Part shown: positions 40,701-49,162 of the stretch, piece by piece
Numbering within the stretch: position 1 is the first letter of the stretch
How the letters are laid out: each line of letters opens with the position of its first letter
Source of the DNA: Opitutales bacterium
Lineage (GTDB): Bacteria > Verrucomicrobiota > Verrucomicrobiia > Opitutales > Coraliomargaritaceae
DNA length: 64,000 nt
Reading direction: 5' to 3'
Assembly (NCBI GenBank): GCA_018607135.1
Contig: JABBCA010000042.1
Coordinates: 1-64,000, forward strand
Program-made: the position numbers and the translations under genes
The notes under the pieces: model-generated
Database searches by the model: none
What the model was told of the DNA's origin: nothing
What the model saw: only the letters and a program-made list of their open reading frames with translations

Positions 40701-43700
40701 GCACCGATGTCGATCTTGCTAGATACAGCCTGTATCGCTCAACCACCTCTGGAAGTTATGGTAGTGCCATTGAGGAGAACATCACCTCAAACTCTTGGAC
40801 GGATAGTAGCTTGATTTCGAATGGAACAGTTTACTATTATACATTGAAGGCGGTTGATGCCAGTGCACAGCTATCCGCAGTAAGTAATGAAGTGTCCGCG
40901 ACTCCGCAGTCCGGCCTACAGTCGGCGTTGTTTATAGGCGAAGCGGTTTCCGGCGCTGCGGATAATCAAATCAGCACCACGCAGAACTGGGATGCTGGGC
41001 TGCCGATCGGCGGGCAAGGTGTCATAGCTATTGATGCTGGATTTGACAGTAATACTAGCCATAATGCTTACAACATTACACAGCTGGCAGGTACACTCTC
41101 ACGGGAGGGTGGGTTTAGCGGACTTTCGTTCGGTTCTGGGTCTGTTTGGCTGATGGATGGTCCGACGGCAGGGACCAACGCGATCAGGGGCCTCACTTTA
41201 AATAACGCGCAGTTCACCTTAAATGATGGGAATGTGGATTTGACTGCGAATAACAAAAACACGGTGATCAACGGTAGCAGCGCAAGCCTAAGCATGAATG
41301 GCGGCACGATGCTGATCGGGGCAGACCTGATTGTTCGAGGCGACGGTCAGCTCACCATCAATGGTGGCACAATTAGTGGAATTGATCAGATCCTCTGCTC
41401 GTTGACTGCACCGGGGCCAATCAGCTTTAACGGCGGAAGTATCACTGCGGATAATTTTCAATGCGATATACCAGCAACCATTACCTTTGGTGGAACTGCA
41501 GTAGGATCCTTGAAGCTTCTTGTAGGCTTGGGTAACGGAGCGACACTTGACTGGCTGACTGGCACAAAAATGTCGATGACGGTGGCTTCCGCTGATGAAT
41601 GGGCGGAAGCGGAGTGGAATGCAGATCGTCTGACTTACAACGGCCAGAACAAAACAGCGCTTGGTAAGACTTGGGCTCAAGTTACTGCGACCGACGGTCT
41701 TTCGTCCGGCATTCAGTTTACCTATGACAGCGCGACAGAAACGCTGGGGCTTTCTACCGCGACGGTGCAAAATCAGGCTCCGACCGCTGACGCGGGAGCC
41801 GATCAGACTGTAACGGATACGGACGACAACGGTAGTGAGAGTGTTACACTTGACGGGAGTGGCTCAACCGATCCGGGTGGCTCGATTGTCAGCTACGAGT
41901 GGAGCGAGGGCGGTAGCCAAATCGCAACAGGCGTGAATCCATCGGTTGATTTGGCTGCGGGTTCGCACACGATTACGCTGACAGTGACTGATGACGGGGG
42001 TGCGACAGGCACCGATACGGTGGACGTTACTGTCAATGCGAATAGTCCTCCAACGCAGGTTGTAGTGGGCTATTATCCCTTTAATGGTAGTAGTCTGGCA
42101 TCTACGGATTCTGATGCCGACAGTGTTGCCGGAAATATGGTGGTCGGTGCAGGCGTGACGACATTTAACTGGGAAACCCGAGGTTTTTGGTCTCCGACCC
42201 AACCATCTGCGGCCTTCAATGCAGGAGTCGATTTCGCGGATGGAGTGGTTCAGGATAATGATTATTTTTCATTCACAGTCACACCTGAAGCAGGGGTGAG
42301 CGTAGACCTTGCCTCCCTTACGTTTATTGACCGTTCAGGTGGTTTTTCCGTCTCGGTTGCAACGGACCAGGATGGTTTCGCAACTGTGCTCGATAGCGTT
42401 GTGGCTGCGGGTTCTTGGGCGACCAATACCTTGGATCTGTCTTCCCTTGCCGACGTAAGTGGTGCGATTGAGATTCGTCTCTACTTCCACAATGGCAGTG
42501 GCGATCCTAGGATGATCGACAACGTTACGATCAATGCAAACGCAGCATTACCGAATGTGGCTCCGACCGCTGATGCGGGTGCCGACCAGACGGTTACTGA
42601 CAGCGACGACAACGGCATCGAGAGCGTGTCGCTTGACGGCAGTGCTTCTAACGATCCGGATGGATCCATCGTCAACTACGTATGGAGCGAGGGCGGTAGC
42701 CAAATCGCAACTGGTATTAATCCATCGGTCGACTTTGCTGTAGGCTCGCACGCGATCACTCTGACAGTGACCGACGACGAGGGGGCGACTGGCACCGATA
42801 TCGTTTTGGTCACCGTAGCAGAGGCACCCGTTACTGCAGTGGTTGCATATTACCCTTTTAATATCAGTAGTTCGGCTTCTACGGATTCTGATATCAATAC
42901 CGTTGCCGGAGACATGGTAGTCGGTGCAGGCGTGACTACATTTAACTGGGAAACCCGAGGTTTTTGGTCTCCGACCCAGCCATCTGCGGCGTTCAATGCA
43001 GGAGTCGATTTCGTCGATGGAGTGATTTTGGACGATGATTATTTTTCATTCACCATTACACCTGAAGCAGGGGTGAGCGTAGACCTTGCCTCTCTTTCAT
43101 TCATTGACCGTTCCGGTGGTTTTTCCGTCTCGGTTGCAACAGACCAAGATGGTTTTGCAACTGTGGTCGATAGCCTTGTGGCTGCGGGCTCGTGGGTGAC
43201 CAATACCTTAGACCTGTCTTCCCTTGCAACTACAAGCAGTGCGATTGAGGTTCGTCTCTACTTCCACGATGGCAGTGGCAATCCAAGGATGATCGATAAT
43301 GTTGAAATCATCGCAAACATCGGTTCCGGATCCGGGTCGAATGTGGCTCCGACTGCGAATGCGGGTGCCGACCAGACGGTGACGGACACGGACGACAACG
43401 GCAGCGAGAGTGTGTCGCTTGACGGCAGTGCCTCGACCGATACGGATGGTTCAATCGTCAGCTATGTCTGGAGCGAGGGCGGTAGCCAGATTGCTACCGG
43501 CATCAATCCATCGGTCAGCCTGGCCGTAGGCTCGCACACCATCACTCTGACAGTGACCGATAACGAGGGCGCAACAGGCACCTCTACAGTAGATATTACT
43601 GTAGAGGCAGCACATCCAATTACACATGTGCCAAGCAGTCAAATTGCAGTCGATGGAACGGTCTCTGGTTCACTCGCTGATGTGAGTTTAAGCGATAACA

Positions 43701-44995
43701 CCTACCAAAGCATAACCGAGGTCAATAGCAGCAATTCTTCTATACTTGAGCATGTTTGGATCTTCAATGTAACCGGAGATGAAGTGGTGACCTTCTATGT
43801 CGAAGCTCATCATACGGCCAACTCCGAGGGTGACGACTTTGTCTTCGCTTACTCAACGGACGACGTAAACTATTACGAGATGGTCACCGTGACTAAGACC
43901 TCGGATGACAACTCAGCGCAATACTTTGCATTGCCGAGTGGTCTAAGTGGCACGGTTTACGTCTCGGTGCAGGATACGGATACCACTGCTGGTAATACGC
44001 AGTTGGATACGCTCTATATCGATGAACTCGTGATCGAGTCCGAAAGCAGTAGCGTCGCACCTAGCGCTGCAGCGATTCCGTTGCCGGTAGACGGTGCGCA
44101 AAACGTCGCCACCGATGCCCAACTGAGCTGGACAGCTGGACTCTACACCGCCTCGCACGATGTTTACTTCGGCACCAATCCAAGCCCTGCGTTTCAAGGC
44201 AATCAAGCCGGCGCGAGCTTTGACCCTGGCGCCCTTCTGGATGCGACGACTTACTACTGGTCGATTGCCGAAGTGAATAATACTGGCACAACGGCAGGTT
44301 CTGTTTGGTCATTTACGACGGAAGACAGCTTGGCACCTGATGTCTTGCACTGGACTTTTGATGCCGGTAGCGGCACAACGACCACGGATGACTCGGGTAA
44401 CGCGCGCGACGGCACTATCAACGGTGCGAGCTGGTCGACGGACACGCCAGACGGTAGTGGATACGCTCTAGCCTTTGCCAATGGTGACTTCATCGAAGAT
44501 GTAGATGCTGGCAATTACCTCAATGGATTAGGTGCCATTACCATAGCCATGTGGGTTAAGTCCGACACTACAAATACCGATAATGGTTTCTTTAGTACTA
44601 ATAACCAGAACGGCCAAGATAATCAGTTTGCAGGGCGTTACGACAAGTCTGGCTGGGCCGGCGGCGGGACAGATGTGATCAAGGTCTCGGTTTCCACCAC
44701 GGGTGGTGTCTCTTCATTGGAAAGTGCCAGCAATGTTCAAAGCACTAGTTGGCAGCACATCACCATAACATGGTCGAATGCTGGATCGCTGAAATTATAT
44801 ATAGACGGTGTGGAAACGTCGTATACGGATGCGCCTGCGAGTGTCAGCGGCACGATCAACAATGTGGCTACGCTCGTTGTAGGTAAGGGCACGAAAGACG
44901 GTGGCGGTTCTAAAGGTTGGTCAGGTTTAATTGATAATGTGCGCATCTACTCACGCGCACTCTTACCAACTGAAGTTCAAGCATTGGCCCAATAG
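37742..44995 (+). CDS. Giant secreted modular protein: beta-helix (Pectate_lyase_3-like), CBM96/DNRLRE-like, FN3 array, beta-strand repeat region, PKD and beta-domain repeats, LamG-like C-terminus
   Basis: 2417 aa. N-terminus LFGAVPDDGLDDTQAFIDAIAACPNYHAVFIPKGRY parallels 8670-12854; FN3 YNLYRSTSSGS; three PKD (APTADAGADQTVTDTDDNGSES...SHTITLTVTD); LamG-like NYLNGLGAITIAMWVKSD...GLIDNVRIYSRAL. Confidence 0.9.
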   Translation: MKLPLLLLVAAIFAVPASLVQAVESQLWTTDQQGNVTWDPLLRDFTTAGYMGGSTLPDWPEGVNVTDPLFGAVPDDGLDDTQAFIDAIAACPNYHAVFIPKGRYIITDQIQPSRDHFVLQGEDMYETVLFFPKYISEIDILEVGWNPDFGVRSFVTSDAFIEMNGGVEKSIENLTIAFREQRKGGPWEYLGANAVRYDGGVSNSWVRNVRLRNFDSGIAVNADNTTLLNIYADQFNGRQSIDGDVNGKLDAYSAILPRNSTHNLYHNIEITGHLLQPVDNNEASSNSVFSKISTGEMNNRVVGLHGGSTQYHLYTELNRAVSRHDSDDLHMSWADCTYWNVDAEISEWAWINSSNRSIYVGYGNDWAYKSNSLIHYEPAVYGDIIPQNLYLAQLDYLGKPRPQEISFAAAFEAAGDIIRIAPADDITPGNDPAGLLEVKDAYFKFDLTGANESSVARARLRLTIKSIANAPFELSAWMVTDDNWSEQMLTAANRPVAVSPLDSLSIEDGQDDLVVEFDVTEFARDQLVGGDEVISLYVNVTEGSGFLTNFWSGEVGPKPELVIERTASSVAGAPSAPQGIRSTPLVGNIVLDWDDNPEADVASYNVYRSPYSYGKLPAAGGLVTSDHVDVSSTPDWHVGMMDYRQVYHYWVTAVDDHGYESPRSQEFVAAVVHPSNDTPVFNATVTLDNATARVAYSDNLSTEASDTESDQMYFMKVSGPDWLNVALDGTLSGMPDLSDAGSNEFTFQVTAIGGSTQKVVNIQVDLPTDSPAGAPAAPANFNASVSDSLVDLTWNSNSEADIYGYNLYRSTSSGSLGNLIASVTGTNALSDSTVTNDTTYYYTLKAVDTSDNESTGSQTSATPSDPDPAPVATTGLIATVGDFFVDLQWDTNEAGDLAGYNIYRTGLSGYYYGDPIATNVTGTTWRDNTAENGATYYYVITAIDNAGNESPVSNEDSATPSDIAPEAPTSLFAMARDGEVYLHWNVSTDVDLARYSLYRSTTSGSYGSAIEENITSNSWTDSSLISNGTVYYYTLKAVDASAQLSAVSNEVSATPQSGLQSALFIGEAVSGAADNQISTTQNWDAGLPIGGQGVIAIDAGFDSNTSHNAYNITQLAGTLSREGGFSGLSFGSGSVWLMDGPTAGTNAIRGLTLNNAQFTLNDGNVDLTANNKNTVINGSSASLSMNGGTMLIGADLIVRGDGQLTINGGTISGIDQILCSLTAPGPISFNGGSITADNFQCDIPATITFGGTAVGSLKLLVGLGNGATLDWLTGTKMSMTVASADEWAEAEWNADRLTYNGQNKTALGKTWAQVTATDGLSSGIQFTYDSATETLGLSTATVQNQAPTADAGADQTVTDTDDNGSESVTLDGSGSTDPGGSIVSYEWSEGGSQIATGVNPSVDLAAGSHTITLTVTDDGGATGTDTVDVTVNANSPPTQVVVGYYPFNGSSLASTDSDADSVAGNMVVGAGVTTFNWETRGFWSPTQPSAAFNAGVDFADGVVQDNDYFSFTVTPEAGVSVDLASLTFIDRSGGFSVSVATDQDGFATVLDSVVAAGSWATNTLDLSSLADVSGAIEIRLYFHNGSGDPRMIDNVTINANAALPNVAPTADAGADQTVTDSDDNGIESVSLDGSASNDPDGSIVNYVWSEGGSQIATGINPSVDFAVGSHAITLTVTDDEGATGTDIVLVTVAEAPVTAVVAYYPFNISSSASTDSDINTVAGDMVVGAGVTTFNWETRGFWSPTQPSAAFNAGVDFVDGVILDDDYFSFTITPEAGVSVDLASLSFIDRSGGFSVSVATDQDGFATVVDSLVAAGSWVTNTLDLSSLATTSSAIEVRLYFHDGSGNPRMIDNVEIIANIGSGSGSNVAPTANAGADQTVTDTDDNGSESVSLDGSASTDTDGSIVSYVWSEGGSQIATGINPSVSLAVGSHTITLTVTDNEGATGTSTVDITVEAAHPITHVPSSQIAVDGTVSGSLADVSLSDNTYQSITEVNSSNSSILEHVWIFNVTGDEVVTFYVEAHHTANSEGDDFVFAYSTDDVNYYEMVTVTKTSDDNSAQYFALPSGLSGTVYVSVQDTDTTAGNTQLDTLYIDELVIESESSSVAPSAAAIPLPVDGAQNVATDAQLSWTAGLYTASHDVYFGTNPSPAFQGNQAGASFDPGALLDATTYYWSIAEVNNTGTTAGSVWSFTTEDSLAPDVLHWTFDAGSGTTTTDDSGNARDGTINGASWSTDTPDGSGYALAFANGDFIEDVDAGNYLNGLGAITIAMWVKSDTTNTDNGFFSTNNQNGQDNQFAGRYDKSGWAGGGTDVIKVSVSTTGGVSSLESASNVQSTSWQHITITWSNAGSLKLYIDGVETSYTDAPASVSGTINNVATLVVGKGTKDGGGSKGWSGLIDNVRIYSRALLPTEVQALAQ
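41777..43608 (+). repeat. Tandem PKD + beta-domain coding repeats (two full units plus a third PKD)
   Basis: Units begin GCTCCGAC at 41777, 42560, 43346. Long near-identical stretches, e.g. ACATTTAACTGGGAAACCCGAGGTTTTTGGTCTCCGACCCA. Confidence 0.85.
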
Positions 44996-44999
44996 TTAA

Positions 45000-45896
45000 A
45001 GAACCATTACAGGATCTGGTAGAACGGCCTGGTCGTTCACTACGCTTGCTGCCGGCCCAAGGCTTTCTACGGGAACTATCACCGGAGTGGGGGATAGCTG
45101 GCAGGTGGTCAACTTACCTGTGAGCTACGACTCACCAGTGATTGTGGCGACGGTGGTGCTCTCCAGCACCTCGAGCACGCCAGCGGTTGCTCGTGTGCGA
45201 AATGCCTCCAGTAACGGCTTTAAATTGAAACTGCAGAACTTATCGGGTGCCGCACTTAGCGGTGTCACCGTCCATATCATGGCTGTGGAGGAAGGTGTTT
45301 ACACGACTGCCGAACACGGAGTCGATATGGAGGCCATCAAGGTGCTCTCCGACGGCACCAGTGGTAAGGGCAATTGGAAAACGTCGGACATGGAATTGCT
45401 GGCACCTGTCAACAGCTACAGCAGCCCAGTTGTTTTAGGCCAAGTCATGACTGAAAACGATACTGCATGGTCGGTCTTCTGGGCCAGTGATTCAAATATT
45501 AAAAACATTCCCTCAGCGTCTACCATGTATGTTGGTAAACACATTGGGGAAGACAGCTCCACTGCCCGAGCTAACGAACTACTTGGTGTGATCCTACTTG
45601 AGTCCGGCAACGGAAGTATCGACGGCGTCGCCTTCGCAGCCGGAGTGGGTGCCGACAGTGTTCGTGGCCCTGACAACGGAGGTCCCTACAGTTATGCAAT
45701 CAGTGGGCTTTCCACCTCTTCGGAGGCCATCGTCAGTGCGGCGGCCATGGATGGTGGCGACGGCGGCTGGCCCTGCCTGCTTGGAGCGAATCCAGTCAGT
45801 GCCACAAACCTCGACCTCATCTTCGACGAAGACCAAGTAAATGACACCGAGCGATCGCATACCACGGAACAAGTCGCTTATATCGTCTTTGAGTAG
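45000..45896 (+). pseudogene. C-terminal fragment of a modular surface protein (start-less)
   Basis: In-frame translation from 45000: RTITGSGRTAWSFTTLAAGPRLSTGTITGVGDSWQVV..., bounded upstream by in-frame TAA at 44997; continues as ORF 45087-45896. Confidence 0.7.
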
Positions 45897-45947
45897 TTAA
45901 GAGTCATACAAAATTGTTTGTTTATTAATTTTTCACTTGCGGTCAAA

Positions 45948-46034
45948 GCAGCGGGCAGCACATCTGGCGCAGTTTGGTCGTTCACTACAGCGGAAACAGT
46001 TGAAAGCCATGCACGTGGAATTCGATCAGTTTAA
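45948..46034 (+). pseudogene. Short remnant of another WSFTT-type module
   Basis: AAGSTSGAVWSFTTAETVESHARGIRSV* in frame from 45948 to TAA at 46032-46034. Confidence 0.55.
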
Positions 46035-46434
46035 CAGCGATTGTTGCTGGTGGCCTGATCGCTATGGCCAAGCCATCGTAGTGATTGTCGATCAAAATAA
46101 TGAACTCTACGACTATAAATGGTCTTGTGGGGGATCTTTTTAGAATCTCTTGGCTGAGATGAGCATCTATTTCGTCAAACCCTGAAGTTGTCATCTCCGC
46201 TGAGTTGGAGTGGTAACTGGTTTCAATATGCCAGCGAAGGCAACTGCACTGTTCGTATGTGAGAAACGCTTAGTATGATTTTGGCTGGCAGGCTAGTGAT
46301 TATACCTTTACCACAGGCCTAGGCAGTTATTTTTTTTCAGTGTTTTCGATGACTGAACATCTAAATTGAAGGCCGTATAATGGAATGTGAGCACTAGCAT
46401 ATTTCAGAATTGGTCAGTTTTCTGGTTTTTTATT

Positions 46435-47876
46435 CACAGCCATCCCATAGGGATGCTTAGTAGAGAGCAAGCCTGAGAGTTGATCGGGCAAGAGTCGTGT
46501 TAGTTTGCCGATGTCATAATTGAAAAGCGTGTGATATTGGCCGGATAGGCCACATGCTGTCCCATAGGATCATGGAGCAAATCCTGGCAAATATACGGCT
46601 TGTGGCTGGATACGCATCCTCCACTTACCACCTGCTGTCCCATAGAATCGGAGGATATCTGCGAGGTCGAAGCGATCCCAGACCACGCCTCGGATCATGG
46701 TAAAAACTCGTGCAAAGCTGTGCGGCCAGTTGGAGCACCAAGCTTGAAAACGAAGCAGTAGATACATCAGCAGAGCCGACCAGAGTTGCCAGCGGATGGC
46801 TTGCTTTGAGTGTCCAAGGAAGTCGCAGACCTGTAGGGTTTGCTTGATTTGTTTAAAGAAAACCTCAATCGCCCAGCGGCTTTGGTAAAGTCCGCAGGTG
46901 CTGGACGCAGCCCAGTCCATATTGTTGGTGATAAAAACCATCTCGACTTCTTTGCCGTCCACTTCGACGCGTGCGACGATCCGGCGCATACGCTGAGGAT
47001 AGTCAGTCTTTGAACTCGCGGTTTTGAGTGTAATCTCGTCGTCGCGTAAGATGTTGCCACCGACTTTACGTTTTTTGCATACATGGTAGCGAATGTTGTC
47101 CTTTGCGCGGGTCACCCAGAAGGCACCGCGCTGGCTCAGCGAGAACAGATGCTTGAAGTGCACATAGGCCTTATCAAAGACGGCAATCTCTCCCGCTACC
47201 AGTCTGGCACACAGCGCGATCACACAGCGCGATCATGGTGAGAACCCTCTTCGATCACAGCGAAACTGGGCAGGCAAGTTTGCAGGTTTAGACACAGGTG
47301 CAGTTTAGCGGCGGCTTTGCGACGGCGGTGCTTCGCCCAGTCCATGCAGTTGGCCACCAGAGCGATTGTCGAAGAGTCGATACTATAAACGATCGTCTTG
47401 AATCGGCGCGGCAAGCCTTTGTAGCGACCTGAGGGGCCAAAGCCCGGGAACTGATTCTGAAGATGTCAAGCATCTGCCAGAACAATGCCTCCATCATGTC
47501 CGCATTGCGCGTCTTGTTGGCATGCGAGAGTCCGTTACGGCTCGGCGCAGTCGCACTGCGTATAGTAAACAGCTTGGCACCATGATGGCGTAGCGCATCG
47601 CATAAATCGTTCAGCCCGATGCAGTGAGTTAACTGGCAATACAGCAGACAGACCACATGGCTCCATGGCGAAAAAGTCCGACTCTTTTTGTCGACCCCAT
47701 ACTCGACGGCAAGATTGCGAACCATCCCAACAGGGATGAGCTTGCAAAGCTGATTGAAGACGACAGAACTGTGCTTGGTTGGTTTTGGTTGTTTCATCAA
47801 CTGGCTTCCTTGGTCGGAAGCCGCCCAAAGCCTACCACTTTTTAACTTTTTAGCACATCCCTATGGGGTGGCTGTG
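46435..47876 (-). mobile_element. IS4-family-like insertion sequence with 21 bp terminal inverted repeats and 9 bp target duplication
   Basis: IRL CACAGCCATCCCATAGGGATG (46435-46455); IRR CATCCCTATGGGGTGGCTGTG (47856-47876), 20/21 matching; flanking TTTTTTATT at 46426-46434 and 47877-47885. Confidence 0.85.
46570..47800 (-). pseudogene. IS4-like transposase disrupted by two indels
   Basis: Pieces in three frames: MMKQPKPTKHSSVVFNQLCKLIP...; GFGPSGRYKGLPRRFKTIVYSIDSSTIALV...EEGSHHD; IALCARLVAGEIAVFDKAYVHFKHLFSLSQRGAFWVTRAKDN... Confidence 0.88.
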
Positions 47877-48038
47877 TTTTTTATTAACACATTATCAGTA
47901 AGCGTGATCTTTACAGCTCCATGAGGATAGTGCTGTAGGTAATTATTTTTAAAAATATTAATATTTAACATTGACTAGGGTAGGGTCTCAATAACAGTGT
48001 AACTTTTCACTATCACGCTTCTAAATTCTAATAAACAT

Positions 48039-48728
48039 ATGAATTATAAAATATACCCCTCAATCCTTATTGCCGCAAGTGTTTCGCTCTCTCAGGCTTT
48101 TTCACAAGATCAACTAGCAGTTTATGATTTCACTGGTGGCTCATTTGCTTCTCAAGATGTTGAGTTGAACACGATTGCTGGGGCATTGGATGCCTCAAGT
48201 ATTGGTACGTCAGCCTTGGAGAGCCCTGGATTCGGTAATCCTTTTGACAATCCTTCACTCGTTTTTATCGGTAATGAATATAACGACGGATTCGGTGTTA
48301 ATAATGACTATTTATCATTTACTGTAACGCCTGGAGCTGGCTTTCAAATTACATTTGATCAATTATCACTTGGTCACTACAATACCACGAATGCAGGTGC
48401 TACAGCATACATATTTTCTTCGATAGATGGTTTTGCTTCGACATCTGATTCAGTAGGATCCTTCTTCTTCCCCGATGGCAATGGTGGTTCACCTGACCCT
48501 GACAACACGGGAGAGATTTCCCTTACTGGTCTTACTGGTTTTTCAAATGTGATAACTGCAACTGAATTTCGTGTTTATTTGGATACTACCGCAAGCTTTG
48601 GTACTGGTGATACATATACTGATAATATTATTCTGACTGGAACTGTATCGGCAGTCCCAGAGCCATCTACCTACGCATTACTTTCTGGTATGATTGTTCT
48701 CGGTTGGGTGATGGTTCGCCGTCGCTAA
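48039..48728 (+). CDS. PEP-CTERM sorting-domain protein
   Basis: Signal peptide; C-terminus AVPEPSTYALLSGMIVLGWVMVRRR. Confidence 0.92.
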   Translation: MNYKIYPSILIAASVSLSQAFSQDQLAVYDFTGGSFASQDVELNTIAGALDASSIGTSALESPGFGNPFDNPSLVFIGNEYNDGFGVNNDYLSFTVTPGAGFQITFDQLSLGHYNTTNAGATAYIFSSIDGFASTSDSVGSFFFPDGNGGSPDPDNTGEISLTGLTGFSNVITATEFRVYLDTTASFGTGDTYTDNIILTGTVSAVPEPSTYALLSGMIVLGWVMVRRR

Positions 48729-48754
48729 ACTGATAAGTATTTATTTAAACAAAT

Positions 48755-48782
48755 CCCGCTCATTTCAGAGCGGGGTTTTTTT
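48755..48782 (+). terminator. Rho-independent terminator after the PEP-CTERM gene
   Basis: CCCGCTC-ATTTCA-GAGCGGG stem-loop followed by a T tract. Confidence 0.85.
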
Positions 48783-49162
48783 ATGTAAGGACAAGTAATG
48801 TTGCCCTGTCGCAGGCATCAGGTTTATGATCGTGGTTGCTGGAGCGGCGCCACTTGCACTATTTCCAAATTGGTATGATCTTTATGACACCGTTTGCCAC
48901 TTTGGCGTGGCTCATCCCGTATGGGGCACATTGGGTCGCAGGAAACCATCCTGCTAATTGAAATCAGGCTTCGCTACTCGCAAAATCTTTTTAGATCAGT
49001 GTTATAAGTATAGAAACAACTTTGTAGGTTGATTTTTTAATTATTATTATTACTAGTTATAGGCTAAAACATTCATATCATTGTGAAGGTTTATTCTATT
49101 TTTTTGGACGCATCCAACCAGTGTCTCCGATTTCATCCCCAATACCCTGACAATCCAACGCT

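Noticed and set aside
37742-44995. Repeats considered as a CRISPR-like array
   Set aside because: Repeats are long, in-frame FN3/PKD/beta-domain coding units; no short repeat-spacer pattern anywhere in the window was recognised.
45937-46143. ORF 45937-46143 (+), 68 aa
   Set aside because: Different frame from the recognisable WSFTT remnant and no family similarity; likely spurious ORF in degraded DNA.
47535-47828. ORF 47535-47828 (-), 97 aa
   Set aside because: Alternative frame of the transposase 5' region.
48800-48960. Possible coding remnant (MIVVAGAAPLALFPNWYDLYDTVCHFGVAHPVW) after the PEP-CTERM gene
   Set aside because: Short open stretch with no recognisable family or start context; not enough evidence for a feature.
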